From contig JAEWQC010000349.1 of the NCBI GenBank assembly GCA_023399355.1, positions 7,867 to 71,866 of the forward strand: a DNA stretch of 64,000 nucleotides, read 5' to 3'. The stretch is from Bacillota bacterium. Lineage in GTDB: Bacteria > Bacillota > Clostridia > Acetivibrionales > DTU013. The notes beneath the pieces were generated by a model. It searched no databases. It saw only the letters and a program-made list of their open reading frames with translations, and was not told the DNA's origin. The position numbers were made by a program, and so were the translations under genes. Positions 8,290 to 15,829 of the stretch are shown here, piece by piece. How positions within the stretch are numbered: position 1 is the first letter of the stretch; every line of letters starts with the position of its first letter.

Positions 8290-9168
8290 ATGGCCAAAAA
8301 AATCAAGCAAATTGCAATTTATGGGAAAGGCGGGATCGGAAAATCCACAACAACGTCCAATATAAGTGCAGCACTATCTACAGCGGGATATAAAGTGATG
8401 CAGTTTGGCTGCGATCCTAAAAGTGATTCCACCAATACATTGAGAGGCGGTAAATATATACCCACCGTACTTGATACCCTAAGGGAAAAGAACGTTGTCA
8501 AGGCAAGCGAAGTCATATTTGAAGGCTTTAATGGCATCTATTGCGTCGAAGCAGGAGGCCCCGCCCCCGGTGTAGGCTGCGCAGGCAGGGGCATTATTAC
8601 TGCCGTGCAGCTGTTTAAACAGCAAAAAGCATTTGAAGATCTGGATCTGGATTATGTCATCTATGATGTACTCGGCGATGTCGTCTGTGGGGGCTTTGCA
8701 GTACCTATTCGCGAAGGAATTGCCGAGCATGTCTTTACAGTTTCCTCAGCGGATTTCATGGCGGTATATGCTGCAAACAATCTTTTTAAGGGTATACAGA
8801 AGTACTCCAATTCCGGAGGTGCATTGCTGGGTGGCGTGATTGCAAATTCAATCAATGCCCCCTATGCGAAGGAAATCATTGATGATTTCGTTAAGCAGAC
8901 CAATACCCAGGTGGTTGAATATGTACCGAGGTCTGTTACGGTTACTCAGAGTGAGCTTCAGGGTAAAACGACAATTGAAGCATCTCCGAATTCCAAACAG
9001 GCGGATGTATACAGGAGTCTTGCCCGGAAAATTGCAGAGCATACGGAATCAAAAGTTCCTACTCCGCTTGAAATAGGAGAATTACGTGCCTGGGCATCGA
9101 AGTGGGGCGATTATCTTTTGGCGCTTGAGACAGGTGAGGTGAGGGCAGAAGCAGGCGACAGCATATAA
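8290..9168 (+). CDS. NifH-like iron-protein ATPase
   Basis: A 292-residue homolog of nitrogenase iron protein and of the Fe proteins of nitrogenase-like reductases. The P-loop GKGGIGKS spans residues 12-19. The two cysteines that hold the bridging 4Fe-4S cluster are present: Cys97 in GVGCAGRG and Cys133 in DVVCGG. PKSDST near 43 replaces the usual PKADST. It should be an ATP-driven electron donor to a NifDK-like partner. No nifD, nifK, nifB or nifE/N is in the window, so real nitrogen fixation is unlikely from this locus. The shared leader ties it to the URO-D genes. It may belong to the group-IV-type reductases (cofactor or C-S bond chemistry), which is inference. Confidence 0.9.
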   Translation: MAKKIKQIAIYGKGGIGKSTTTSNISAALSTAGYKVMQFGCDPKSDSTNTLRGGKYIPTVLDTLREKNVVKASEVIFEGFNGIYCVEAGGPAPGVGCAGRGIITAVQLFKQQKAFEDLDLDYVIYDVLGDVVCGGFAVPIREGIAEHVFTVSSADFMAVYAANNLFKGIQKYSNSGGALLGGVIANSINAPYAKEIIDDFVKQTNTQVVEYVPRSVTVTQSELQGKTTIEASPNSKQADVYRSLARKIAEHTESKVPTPLEIGELRAWASKWGDYLLALETGEVRAEAGDSI

Positions 9169-9186
9169 ATTTTTTAATATAATTAG

Positions 9187-9207
9187 TCGGCAGCGGTAAG
9201 AAAGTGT
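9187..9207 (+). repeat. Short repeat relic
   Basis: CGGCAGCGGTAAGAAAGTGT here resembles the right end of repeat copy 1 (GCAGCGGTAAGAAAATGT at about 3912). It may be a relic of one repeat end, but the match is short. Confidence 0.35.
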
Positions 9208-9271
9208 TTCTACAACTGAGACATTTTCGTATCGCTGTTTTATTATACGCTGTATATTTTTGAAATATATG

Positions 9272-9380
9272 TTGATATATGTAAATATATGTGATATTAT
9301 AGTCTTAGCCACAAAAGTTTTGAGTGTCTGACTGGTTTACCAGAGGCGATGTTCTTCTATAAAAGAATATCGCCTTTTAT
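9272..9380 (+). promoter_or_regulatory. Promoter and leader D with terminator, before PLP decarboxylase
   Basis: The promoter is TTGATA at 9272, 17-bp spacer, TATTAT at 9295. The short leader holds GACTGG-TTTA-CCAGA at 9330-9344, then a terminator (GGCGAT...TTCTT with AAGAA...ATCGCC, 9345-9374, then TTTTAT). It shares the CTGG-TTTA-CCAG hairpin and the layout with leaders A-C, but it lacks their second hairpin arm and AGACTA, so membership in the family is uncertain. Confidence 0.5.
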
Positions 9381-9465
9381 AGTATACTGCAAAAAAAGTA
9401 TCAAACCGGAAGGATACTCATTCCGTTGGTAAAGCAAAATAAAAAACTGAAAAGAGGATGAGATT

Positions 9466-11235
9466 ATGGGTAAGAACATTGTTCGTGCAACACCGCCGAC
9501 AAAAGATCCGGACCAGGTATATCCGAAGGTCCCCGGAATCGACTTCAAGGACTTCGAGCTTTCCTCAGAAGGTTTGCCACAGGCACAAATCAACAAGGCA
9601 CTTGCTGAACTTCTCAATTATGAAACCTTACAAAAAGCGAACTTTCTAGGCTATCAGGCAAACCAGAAGCTTGATTTTGATTCGGATTTGCATCAATACC
9701 TCAACTACCACATCAACAATATCGGAGACCCCTTCCAGTCCGGTAATTTCACAGTGAACAGCAAGTTTGTCGAACGGGCGGTTCTGGACTATTTTGCTTC
9801 ACTCTGGAATGCACGCTGGCCGCACGAAAACGATCCACAGCTTCCTTATGAGGAATGGAAGGATTCATACTGGGGTTATGTTCTTTCAATGGGATCTTCT
9901 GAAGGGAATGTATACGGACTTTGGAATGCAAGGGATTATCTGGCCGGCAAGTTCCTGCTTGAGGATCCGGAGGTGGAGCATGTAGCCCGGGAAGCCAGTA
10001 AAAACGGGAGGACAGCTTCCGTTCAGCGCCGTTTGATTTATTATCAGGCAAACGCGGACGAAGACAATCTCAATGAATATTCTCCGGTCGCGTTTTATTC
10101 ACAGGATACGCATTATTCCATTATCAAGTTTATGAGTGTTTTGAATTTTCCCACCTTTTATGAGATCGCAGTGGATAAAAAATTTCCGTCTCCTCTCAAA
10201 TTTCCTGATGATTACCCGCCCCAATTCTCCAGCCAGTACATTGATCAAAGAACCGGCTGGCCGTTTGAGGTTCCTTCAAATGAAGATGGATCCGTATATA
10301 TACCGGCACTTGTCAAACTGGTGGACTTTTTTGCTTACAGGGGCTATCCCGCGCTTGTCAGCTTCAACTACGGCACAACTTTCAAGGGAGCCTTTGACAA
10401 TGTCAAATCTGCCGTGGACAATCTCGTTCCCATATTTCAGAAATACAACTTATATAAGCGCAAGGTGTATTATGATCCGAAGGATAAAACTAAATTCGAT
10501 ATTCGCAACGGATTCTGGTTTCATGTGGATGGCGCACTTGGTGCCGCCTACATGCCGTATATGGAAATGGCCCTGAACGAAGGGAGATTGGATGCACCCA
10601 AAGATTATGAATTTCCGGTATTTGATTTCCGGATAGAAGAAATTCATTCCATTGTGATGAGCGGTCACAAATGGATAGGAGCTCCCTGGCCTTGTGGAGT
10701 TTTTATGACAAAAGTCAAATTCCAGCTGCAGCCCCCGGACAATCCGGAGTATATCGGCTCTCTTGATACAACTTTTGCAGGATCGCGCAATGGCTTTTCA
10801 GCACTGATCTTGTGGGATTATCTGGCCAAGCATTCCTATGACAGCCTTGTACAAAAGGCGTTGAATCTGGAGGTTCTGGCCTCATATGCTGAAAATCAGC
10901 TTCGGATTCTTTCCCAGCAAATCGGAATAGACCTCTGGGTAGACCGTTCTCCGCTTTCGCTGACGATTCGATTCAGAGAGGCGAATCCAACCATAGTTTA
11001 TACCTATTCTCTGTCAGGCGAGGTGCTTTATGTAAATGGTGAAAGACGACAATATTCGCACATCTTCATTATGGAACATGTCACCAAAGACCTGATAAAC
11101 AAGTTGATCAAAGACCTCAGTCAATCCGGTGCCTTTCCTCCCCAGGAGGTTGAAAATGAAATTCCTGAAAATCTGATTGTGCCCAATGCCAAGAAGCTGT
11201 TGCATGTTCCTCATACGGGACGCGGCTTCAAGTAG
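9466..11235 (+). CDS. PLP-dependent decarboxylase, group II-like
   Basis: A 589-residue protein of the pyridoxal-phosphate decarboxylase family that includes histidine, aromatic amino-acid and glutamate decarboxylases. The aspartate that pairs with PLP is seen in HVDGALGAAY, and the Schiff-base lysine is K402 in MSGHKWIG. It is longer than classical GadB or DDC, with extra N-terminal and C-terminal segments. The substrate cannot be assigned. The start is ATG after AAAGAGGATG. It stands alone between leader D and a strong terminator, so it forms a single-gene unit. The leader hints at co-regulation with the URO-D and nifH-like genes. Confidence 0.85.
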   Translation: MGKNIVRATPPTKDPDQVYPKVPGIDFKDFELSSEGLPQAQINKALAELLNYETLQKANFLGYQANQKLDFDSDLHQYLNYHINNIGDPFQSGNFTVNSKFVERAVLDYFASLWNARWPHENDPQLPYEEWKDSYWGYVLSMGSSEGNVYGLWNARDYLAGKFLLEDPEVEHVAREASKNGRTASVQRRLIYYQANADEDNLNEYSPVAFYSQDTHYSIIKFMSVLNFPTFYEIAVDKKFPSPLKFPDDYPPQFSSQYIDQRTGWPFEVPSNEDGSVYIPALVKLVDFFAYRGYPALVSFNYGTTFKGAFDNVKSAVDNLVPIFQKYNLYKRKVYYDPKDKTKFDIRNGFWFHVDGALGAAYMPYMEMALNEGRLDAPKDYEFPVFDFRIEEIHSIVMSGHKWIGAPWPCGVFMTKVKFQLQPPDNPEYIGSLDTTFAGSRNGFSALILWDYLAKHSYDSLVQKALNLEVLASYAENQLRILSQQIGIDLWVDRSPLSLTIRFREANPTIVYTYSLSGEVLYVNGERRQYSHIFIMEHVTKDLINKLIKDLSQSGAFPPQEVENEIPENLIVPNAKKLLHVPHTGRGFK

Positions 11236-11254
11236 GATGTTTCAGGTTGTGTAG

Positions 11255-11287
11255 AGCGGTCTGCTGAAATATTGCAGACCGCTTTTT
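11255..11287 (+). terminator. Intrinsic terminator of the PLP decarboxylase gene
   Basis: A perfect 10-bp stem AGCGGTCTGC/GCAGACCGCT with a 9-nt loop is followed by TTTTT, 20 bp after the stop codon. Confidence 0.9.
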
Positions 11288-11413
11288 CACCGCTTCTCCA
11301 TCAGGCCTTTTCATCTGTTTGGATCAACGCTCTTGCTCCTGAAAAGTTGAAAAAGCAGAATTCACGTGAGTTCTGTCATTAGAAATACAACAAATAGGCA
11401 CTGATGTAAACAG

Positions 11414-11454
11414 TTGACAACTTTGTAGGTATAGATTAGTATCTATACTATAAT
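11414..11454 (+). promoter_or_regulatory. Promoter with overlapping 20-bp palindrome, before CYTH gene
   Basis: TTGACA at 11414 is followed by TAGTAT at 11437 with a 17-bp spacer. A perfect palindrome, GTATAGAT-TAGT-ATCTATAC (11429-11448), overlaps the -10 and would suit a dimeric repressor. A TATAAT also lies at 11449. Confidence 0.5.
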
Positions 11455-11510
11455 TATGCATCATTGTGTGCATTTTTGTAGAACTATTTGCTGTATGAAA
11501 GGATTTTCCA

Positions 11511-12095
11511 ATGATAGAATCAGAGTACAAATATAGGTTAAATATGAATCATTACGATATCATATTGGGAAAATTGACGGATAAGTACGTGCCAAAAAGA
11601 AATATACAAATCAATTATTATTATGATAATAAGGATTTCGAACTAAATAAAACGAATGTAACTTTGCGAGTACGCCAGATAGATGAGACATTGAAATTGG
11701 AAATTAAGCTGCCATTATATAATAATGGTGCAATAAAGGTTAAAAAGGAAATGTCCAGGCCATTATGTGAGTTGCCTTCTAAATTTAATTTCAGCAAGGA
11801 TGAATGGCATTCCATTCTCCCGGAGAATACTGATTTTTTGCTTGTTGGAGAAATGATAACGGAAAGGATCAGGTTCTTTGAAGAAAATGGGATAGAGATT
11901 GATCTGGATAAAAATTATTATCTGGGATTGATTGATTATGAACTGGAAATAGAATTTCCGGAAGAATTGAAAATGCAAGCTTCGGAAATTGTTCACTCTT
12001 TAATTCAGGGTGAAGATTGCAAACCATCAGAGCATGGTAAAAACGAAAGATTTTTTTGTCAATTCAGAAAGCTGTTTAGTTGTCACCAGGCTTAG
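11511..12095 (+). CDS. CYTH domain protein
   Basis: A 194-residue protein of the CYTH superfamily (class IV adenylate cyclase, thiamine triphosphatase, inorganic triphosphatase). The signature ExExK appears as ESEYKYRL at residue 3. The charged strands LRVRQ near 57 and KLEIKLP near 68 would line the triphosphate tunnel. The reaction is probably hydrolysis of a triphosphate. The cyclase role cannot be excluded. It starts at ATG after AAAGGATT. It is transcribed alone from a promoter overlapped by a palindrome. The base composition is AT-richer than that of the block upstream. Confidence 0.8.
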   Translation: MIESEYKYRLNMNHYDIILGKLTDKYVPKRNIQINYYYDNKDFELNKTNVTLRVRQIDETLKLEIKLPLYNNGAIKVKKEMSRPLCELPSKFNFSKDEWHSILPENTDFLLVGEMITERIRFFEENGIEIDLDKNYYLGLIDYELEIEFPEELKMQASEIVHSLIQGEDCKPSEHGKNERFFCQFRKLFSCHQA

Positions 12096-12212
12096 AATGC
12101 CCCTCACCTCTATAGTTCTTTTACTTCGCGAAAAGCCTTGGCAGCAGCTACTGCTTAGGTTTCCAGGCAATGAACATATCTCCGGCGCCGGATGTATGGG
12201 CGAACAGCCAGC
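12092..12212 (+). repeat. Dispersed two-hairpin intergenic repeat, copy 3 (diverged)
   Basis: The sequence begins at the CYTH stop codon and keeps CCCCTCACCTCTATAG, the TTTTACTTCGCGAAAA stem, AGGTTTCCAGGCAATGAAC and ATATCTCCGGCGCCGG. It is more decayed than copies 1, 2 and 5. Confidence 0.55.
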
Positions 12213-12333
12213 AAATGATTAATTCTTTTTTTAGTCCAAAATAAAAAGACGCTCATGGAAATGTGGATGTAACTATTTCCTCAAAATAAAATATACTGAA
12301 AGTATAATGATTATGTAAATGAGGAGTGTTATT

Positions 12334-12456
12334 ATGGGCGGAGTGTTAGGCATAGGCGGTCTTAACAGCTGTTTTGGTGATAACTGCACATTATTGTTCT
12401 TTATCATTGTATTCCTGCTGTTATTCTGGGATCGGTGCGGCAGAGTAGATCCGTAA
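12334..12456 (+). CDS. 40-residue membrane peptide
   Basis: A small gene with ATG 6 nt after GAGGAGTG and its own downstream terminator. The peptide has a Gly-rich start (MGGVLGIGGLN), two Cys around FGDNC, a single hydrophobic segment (LLFFIIVFLLLFW) and a DRCGR tail. The layout recalls the small YjcZ-like sporulation-associated peptides of Firmicutes, but similarity is only in style. TATAAT lies at 12303 without a convincing -35, which would also suit a sporulation sigma factor (inference). Confidence 0.6.
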   Translation: MGGVLGIGGLNSCFGDNCTLLFFIIVFLLLFWDRCGRVDP

Positions 12457-12478
12457 ATAACTTAAGAATAATTTAGGG

Positions 12479-12520
12479 GACTGGTCTCAAAACTAAAATA
12501 TTTTGAGCCGGTCTTTTTTT
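12479..12520 (+). terminator. Intrinsic terminator after the 40-residue peptide gene
   Basis: The stem GACTGGTCTCAAAA/TTTTGAGCCGGTC with an 8-nt loop is followed by eight T, 22 bp after the stop. A second, weaker foldback (AAACC/GGTTT inside AAAGGG/CCCTTT) lies at about 12570-12620. Confidence 0.9.
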
Positions 12521-12708
12521 TATAGAAAAGCATAAAAGACGGATTCCAAAAATTTGTTAATTTAAAAAATAAAGGGCATCTTAAACCTATTTTACCGGTT
12601 TGGAGACAGACCCTTTTTACCTTATTGGGTCGTGTTATTTGACGGGCAAGGCAAGCCTTGGTAAGATATGACTATGGTAGATTTGACATACAGAGGAGAT
12701 TCATGTCG

Positions 12709-12744
12709 AAAGAAGGAATGTGTGTTAAAGAAGGAATGTGTGTT
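12709..12744 (+). repeat. Perfect 18-bp tandem duplication
   Basis: AAAGAAGGAATGTGTGTT occurs twice in direct succession, ending 20 bp before the MBL hydrolase start. Each copy carries an AGAAGGA ribosome-site-like core. The duplication preserves an open frame upstream of the true start, but that extension has no family similarity. Confidence 0.8.
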
Positions 12745-12763
12745 AATGAAAGGGAGGGTAAAA

Positions 12764-13594
12764 ATGAAATTAACCATACTTGTTGATAATAATACACTTA
12801 TTGGTATGAATTACTTTGGTGAGCCCGGATTATCCTATTATATTGAGGAAGGAGGGCACAGGATATTATTTGACGTAGGTTACTCGGATGTTTTTCTCAA
12901 AAATGCATATAAAATGGGGATCTCCATTCAGAATATTGATTATGTTATTTTGTCACACGGACACCTTGACCATACCTGGGGGATGTCTCACCTGATAGGC
13001 AATCTGGACTATTTTTCCGGCAACAGGGGAAAGGCCGTTACATTGTTGACGCATCCTCTGGCTCTATGCCCCAAAATTGATGAGGGCGAACAGATTGGCT
13101 TTATTTATTCCGAAGAGGTGCTAAAGGGCTGCTTTAATGTCAAATTGTCCAAAGCTCCTGTATGGATCAGCGAAAGACTGGTTTACCTGGGACAGATCGA
13201 TAGAATAAATGATTTTGAAAACAAGCGGAATATTGGTGTTACAGTAGAAAATGGCATTGAAAAGGAAGATTTTCTCATGGACGATTCTGCTCTGGTCTAC
13301 AAGACGGATCAAGGCCTGGTGGTGATAACGGGATGTTCACATGCAGGAATATGCAATATCATTGAGTATGCCAGGAGGGTGTGCGGGGAAGAAAGAATAT
13401 TGGATATCGTAGGAGGATTTCATCTTTTGAATCCGTCGGAACCCCAGCTTGAGGCAACTCTGGAATATATGAAAAGACTGCATCCGGGAGAAGTGCATGC
13501 CTGCCATTGTACAGACCTGCGCTCCAAAATTGCCTTATCCGGGGTGGTGAATATCAAGGAAGTTGGCGTGGGAACCGAACTGGAATATGAGTAA
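12764..13594 (+). CDS. MBL-fold metallo-hydrolase
   Basis: A 276-residue metallo-beta-lactamase-fold protein. The metal motif HGHLDH is at residues 65-70 and a second metal region is TGCSHAG. It is most like the subgroup annotated as 7,8-dihydropterin-6-methyl-4-(beta-D-ribofuranosyl)-aminobenzene-5'-phosphate synthase-like enzymes, a subgroup with poorly known substrates. I chose the ATG at 12764, 7 nt after AGGGAGGG. The longer frame beginning at 12668 runs through a tandem duplication and lacks homology. It lies about 90 bp before the DEAD helicase in the same direction. Confidence 0.85.
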   Translation: MKLTILVDNNTLIGMNYFGEPGLSYYIEEGGHRILFDVGYSDVFLKNAYKMGISIQNIDYVILSHGHLDHTWGMSHLIGNLDYFSGNRGKAVTLLTHPLALCPKIDEGEQIGFIYSEEVLKGCFNVKLSKAPVWISERLVYLGQIDRINDFENKRNIGVTVENGIEKEDFLMDDSALVYKTDQGLVVITGCSHAGICNIIEYARRVCGEERILDIVGGFHLLNPSEPQLEATLEYMKRLHPGEVHACHCTDLRSKIALSGVVNIKEVGVGTELEYE

Positions 13595-13681
13595 ATTTAT
13601 CGGCAACTCTATTGAAAGGCATATAAAGAGCCGAAATGAGAAATGATTTGTTAGTAATAACAGGAAGAAAGAGATGGAGAA

Positions 13682-15130
13682 ATGGCAGAAGCAGATTTTA
13701 CCGATTATTCACTCAGCGAAGAGATATTAAAATCCATACGAATTTTAAACTACAGCAGACCTACCAAAGTACAGGAGCAGGTGATACCGTCCGTATTGGG
13801 ACGAAAGGACGTTATCGTAAAATCACAGACGGGAAGCGGAAAGACGGCAGCGTTTGCCATCCCTGTTTGTCAGATGATTGAGTGGAACGATAATAAACCT
13901 CAGGCTTTAATCATCACCCCTACAAGAGAGCTTGCCATTCAGGTCAGGGAAGACATCTTTCATATAGGCAGGTTTAAAAGGCTTAAAGTAGCAGCTGTTT
14001 TTGGAAAGTCGTCTTTCTATGCCCAGGAAAAGGAACTGAAGCAGAAAACACATGTTGTTGTCGGGACACCGGGTCGCATTATTGACCATTTGGAAAGAGG
14101 GACTTTTGATACCTCCAACATCAAATTTCTTGTGTTGGATGAAGCGGATAAAATGCTCCAGATGGGATTTATAGAACAGATGGAGACCATTATAAAAAGT
14201 CTGCCCAGCCAGCGCGTGACCATGTTATTGTCGGCAACAATGCCTTTGAACATCAAAAACTTATGCGACAAATACATGACGGCTCCGATCCTGGTGGAGA
14301 TAGAAGAGAAAAACCCTGCAGCGGACAGGATCAGTCAGGAAAGGTACCATGTAAATCAGGAGGACAAGCTGAAATTATTAAGAGATGTTATGATCGTAGA
14401 GAATCCGGATAGCTGCATGATATTTTGCAATACCAAGCAGATGGTGGATGAAGTATATAACGAGTTGACAAAAATGAAATATGCTTGCGAGAAAATTCAC
14501 GGCGGGATGGAACAACGGGACAGATTGAGCGTAATGGAGGATTTTAGAAAGGGCAGGTTCAGGTATCTTGTCGCTACAGATGTTGCAGCAAGAGGGATCG
14601 ACATAGATAACATTACACTGGTGGTCAATTATGATGTACCAAGAGACAGTGAAAACTATGTCCATCGGATCGGCAGAACCGGGCGTGTCAATAATACGGG
14701 AAGAGCAATTACTTTTGTAGCCGGAAATGAAAAGAAATTTTTAAATGAGATACAGCGATTCACAGAAAGGGAAATTCCCTTGAAAGAAAGGCCGGGAATT
14801 GAAACGGTGAATTTTTCCAAACAGGAATTTGACGAAAAAACAAGTACAGCACCTGAAGAGAAAGAAGCAAAAGGTGCACAGCTCAGCAAAGAAATCATGA
14901 AAATACACATTAATGCCGGCAAGAAAACGAAGATGAGACCGGTGGATATCGTTGGTACGCTATGCAATATTGAGGGAATGACAGCAGAAGATATTGGTAT
15001 TATTCATGTAATTGATGTATCTACCTTTGTGGAAATTTTAAATAATAAAGGCGAGATGGTATTGCGGGAACTCCAGAAGACCCCAATTAAAGGCAGGCTT
15101 CGCAAGGTAAAAAAGGTTGAAAAACTGTAG
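13682..15130 (+). CDS. DEAD-box RNA helicase (DbpA-like)
   Basis: A 482-residue ATP-dependent RNA helicase. The Q motif region (YSRPTKVQEQVIP), motif I SQTGSGKTAAF, motif II DEAD near residue 154, motif III SAT and motif VI HRIGRTGR are all present. The last 75 residues (MRPVDIVGTLCNIEGM onward) match the DbpA-type RNA-binding domain, which recognises 23S rRNA hairpin 92 in known members. It probably acts in ribosome assembly or cold adaptation. ATG follows AGAGATGGAGAA. A decayed ATPase gene follows directly. Confidence 0.93.
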   Translation: MAEADFTDYSLSEEILKSIRILNYSRPTKVQEQVIPSVLGRKDVIVKSQTGSGKTAAFAIPVCQMIEWNDNKPQALIITPTRELAIQVREDIFHIGRFKRLKVAAVFGKSSFYAQEKELKQKTHVVVGTPGRIIDHLERGTFDTSNIKFLVLDEADKMLQMGFIEQMETIIKSLPSQRVTMLLSATMPLNIKNLCDKYMTAPILVEIEEKNPAADRISQERYHVNQEDKLKLLRDVMIVENPDSCMIFCNTKQMVDEVYNELTKMKYACEKIHGGMEQRDRLSVMEDFRKGRFRYLVATDVAARGIDIDNITLVVNYDVPRDSENYVHRIGRTGRVNNTGRAITFVAGNEKKFLNEIQRFTEREIPLKERPGIETVNFSKQEFDEKTSTAPEEKEAKGAQLSKEIMKIHINAGKKTKMRPVDIVGTLCNIEGMTAEDIGIIHVIDVSTFVEILNNKGEMVLRELQKTPIKGRLRKVKKVEKL

Positions 15131-15135
15131 AGATA

Positions 15136-15447
15136 GAGTTTAAAGGTGCCATGACAGAAAACGATGTGTTGAATGAACTTGTTCATTTGCATGGGGAGTA
15201 CCTTATTACTGGAAATGGGGCAATACCGCAGAAGTTGATTTTATTGCCCGGTTTGGCGAGAAAATAGTCCCTGTTGAGGTGAAAGCTTCAACAAACTTAT
15301 AATCACGCAGTCATGGTGTTTACCGTAGTAAATATACACAGGAGATTTCTGTCAGAACATCATTACTTCCGCTGAAGGAGTAGGACAGGCCTGCTAGGCA
15401 TACCTTTATATATACTTTTGAACGTTGAAAAACACTTTGTGAGGTGA
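15136..15447 (+). pseudogene. Remnant of a DUF4143 AAA+ ATPase (C-terminal end)
   Basis: Translating this gap in pieces gives the characteristic C-terminus of AAA+/DUF4143 proteins. EFKGAMTEN-VLNEL is in one frame from 15136. PYYWKWGNTAEVDFIARFGEK followed by VPVEVKAST is in another frame from 15201. After a TAA at 15300, SRSHGVYRSKY continues in the same frame to LLPLKE and a TAG. IPLYILLN then appears in a third frame near 15400. So at least two frameshifts and two stops have killed it. The N-terminal ATPase part is missing, replaced by the helicase gene, which indicates a deletion. Confidence 0.8.
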
Positions 15448-15460
15448 AACGGATACAATT

Positions 15461-15533
15461 TTGATAATGATTCTCATATAACTTTACAAATGGATGAATT
15501 TGTTGTATAATACAAATGATAATGATTATCATT
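15461..15533 (+). promoter_or_regulatory. feoAB promoter with two Fur boxes
   Basis: The promoter is TTTACA at 15483, a 17-bp spacer and TATAAT at 15506. A textbook Fur palindrome AATGATAATGATTATCATT covers 15515-15533, just downstream of the -10. A second, weaker box (TTGATAATGATTCTCATAT) lies upstream at 15461-15479. Repression by ferrous Fur from both sides of the promoter is the expected mode. Confidence 0.9.
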
Positions 15534-15559
15534 TAAGCCATAACCGGGAGATGAACATC

Positions 15560-15829
15560 ATGGCAAAAACAACGAATTTTGTAAATATCACCCAGATCAT
15601 CAATGGAAAATCTGCAAAAGTAGTGGAACTTCATCATAACAGCGAGATCATGAGCAAGCTTGAGGCGATGGGGATCATACCTGGCGCAGTTATTACCAAA
15701 ACAAGTGCGATCCCTGCCAGGGGACCTATTATACTTAAGAAGGATTCCGTGCAATTTGCCATTGGATATGACATGGCTCAAAAAATAATTGTCGAACCAT
15801 TGGATCAGGTCATAGGAAGCAGCTTATGA
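15560..15829 (+). CDS. feoA: FeoA ferrous iron transport protein
   Basis: An 89-residue SH3-like protein that assists FeoB. The family pattern LEAMGIIPGAVI (residues 34-45) is clear, as is the KKDSVQFAIG stretch. I place the start at the ATG of MAKTTN, 9 nt after GGGAG. Earlier ATG codons fall inside or against the ribosome site. The stop overlaps the feoB start by 4 bp, so translation is coupled. Confidence 0.92.
   Translation: MAKTTNFVNITQIINGKSAKVVELHHNSEIMSKLEAMGIIPGAVITKTSAIPARGPIILKKDSVQFAIGYDMAQKIIVEPLDQVIGSSL

Noticed and set aside
8290..9168. Nitrogenase iron protein NifH for nitrogen fixation
   Set aside because: Outlier motifs and no nifDKENB genes nearby. It is called NifH-like only.
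12536..12660. Possible insertion-sequence end near AGACAGACCC
   Set aside because: Only a short GGGTCTGTCT-like end on one side, with no matching end, transposase or target duplication.
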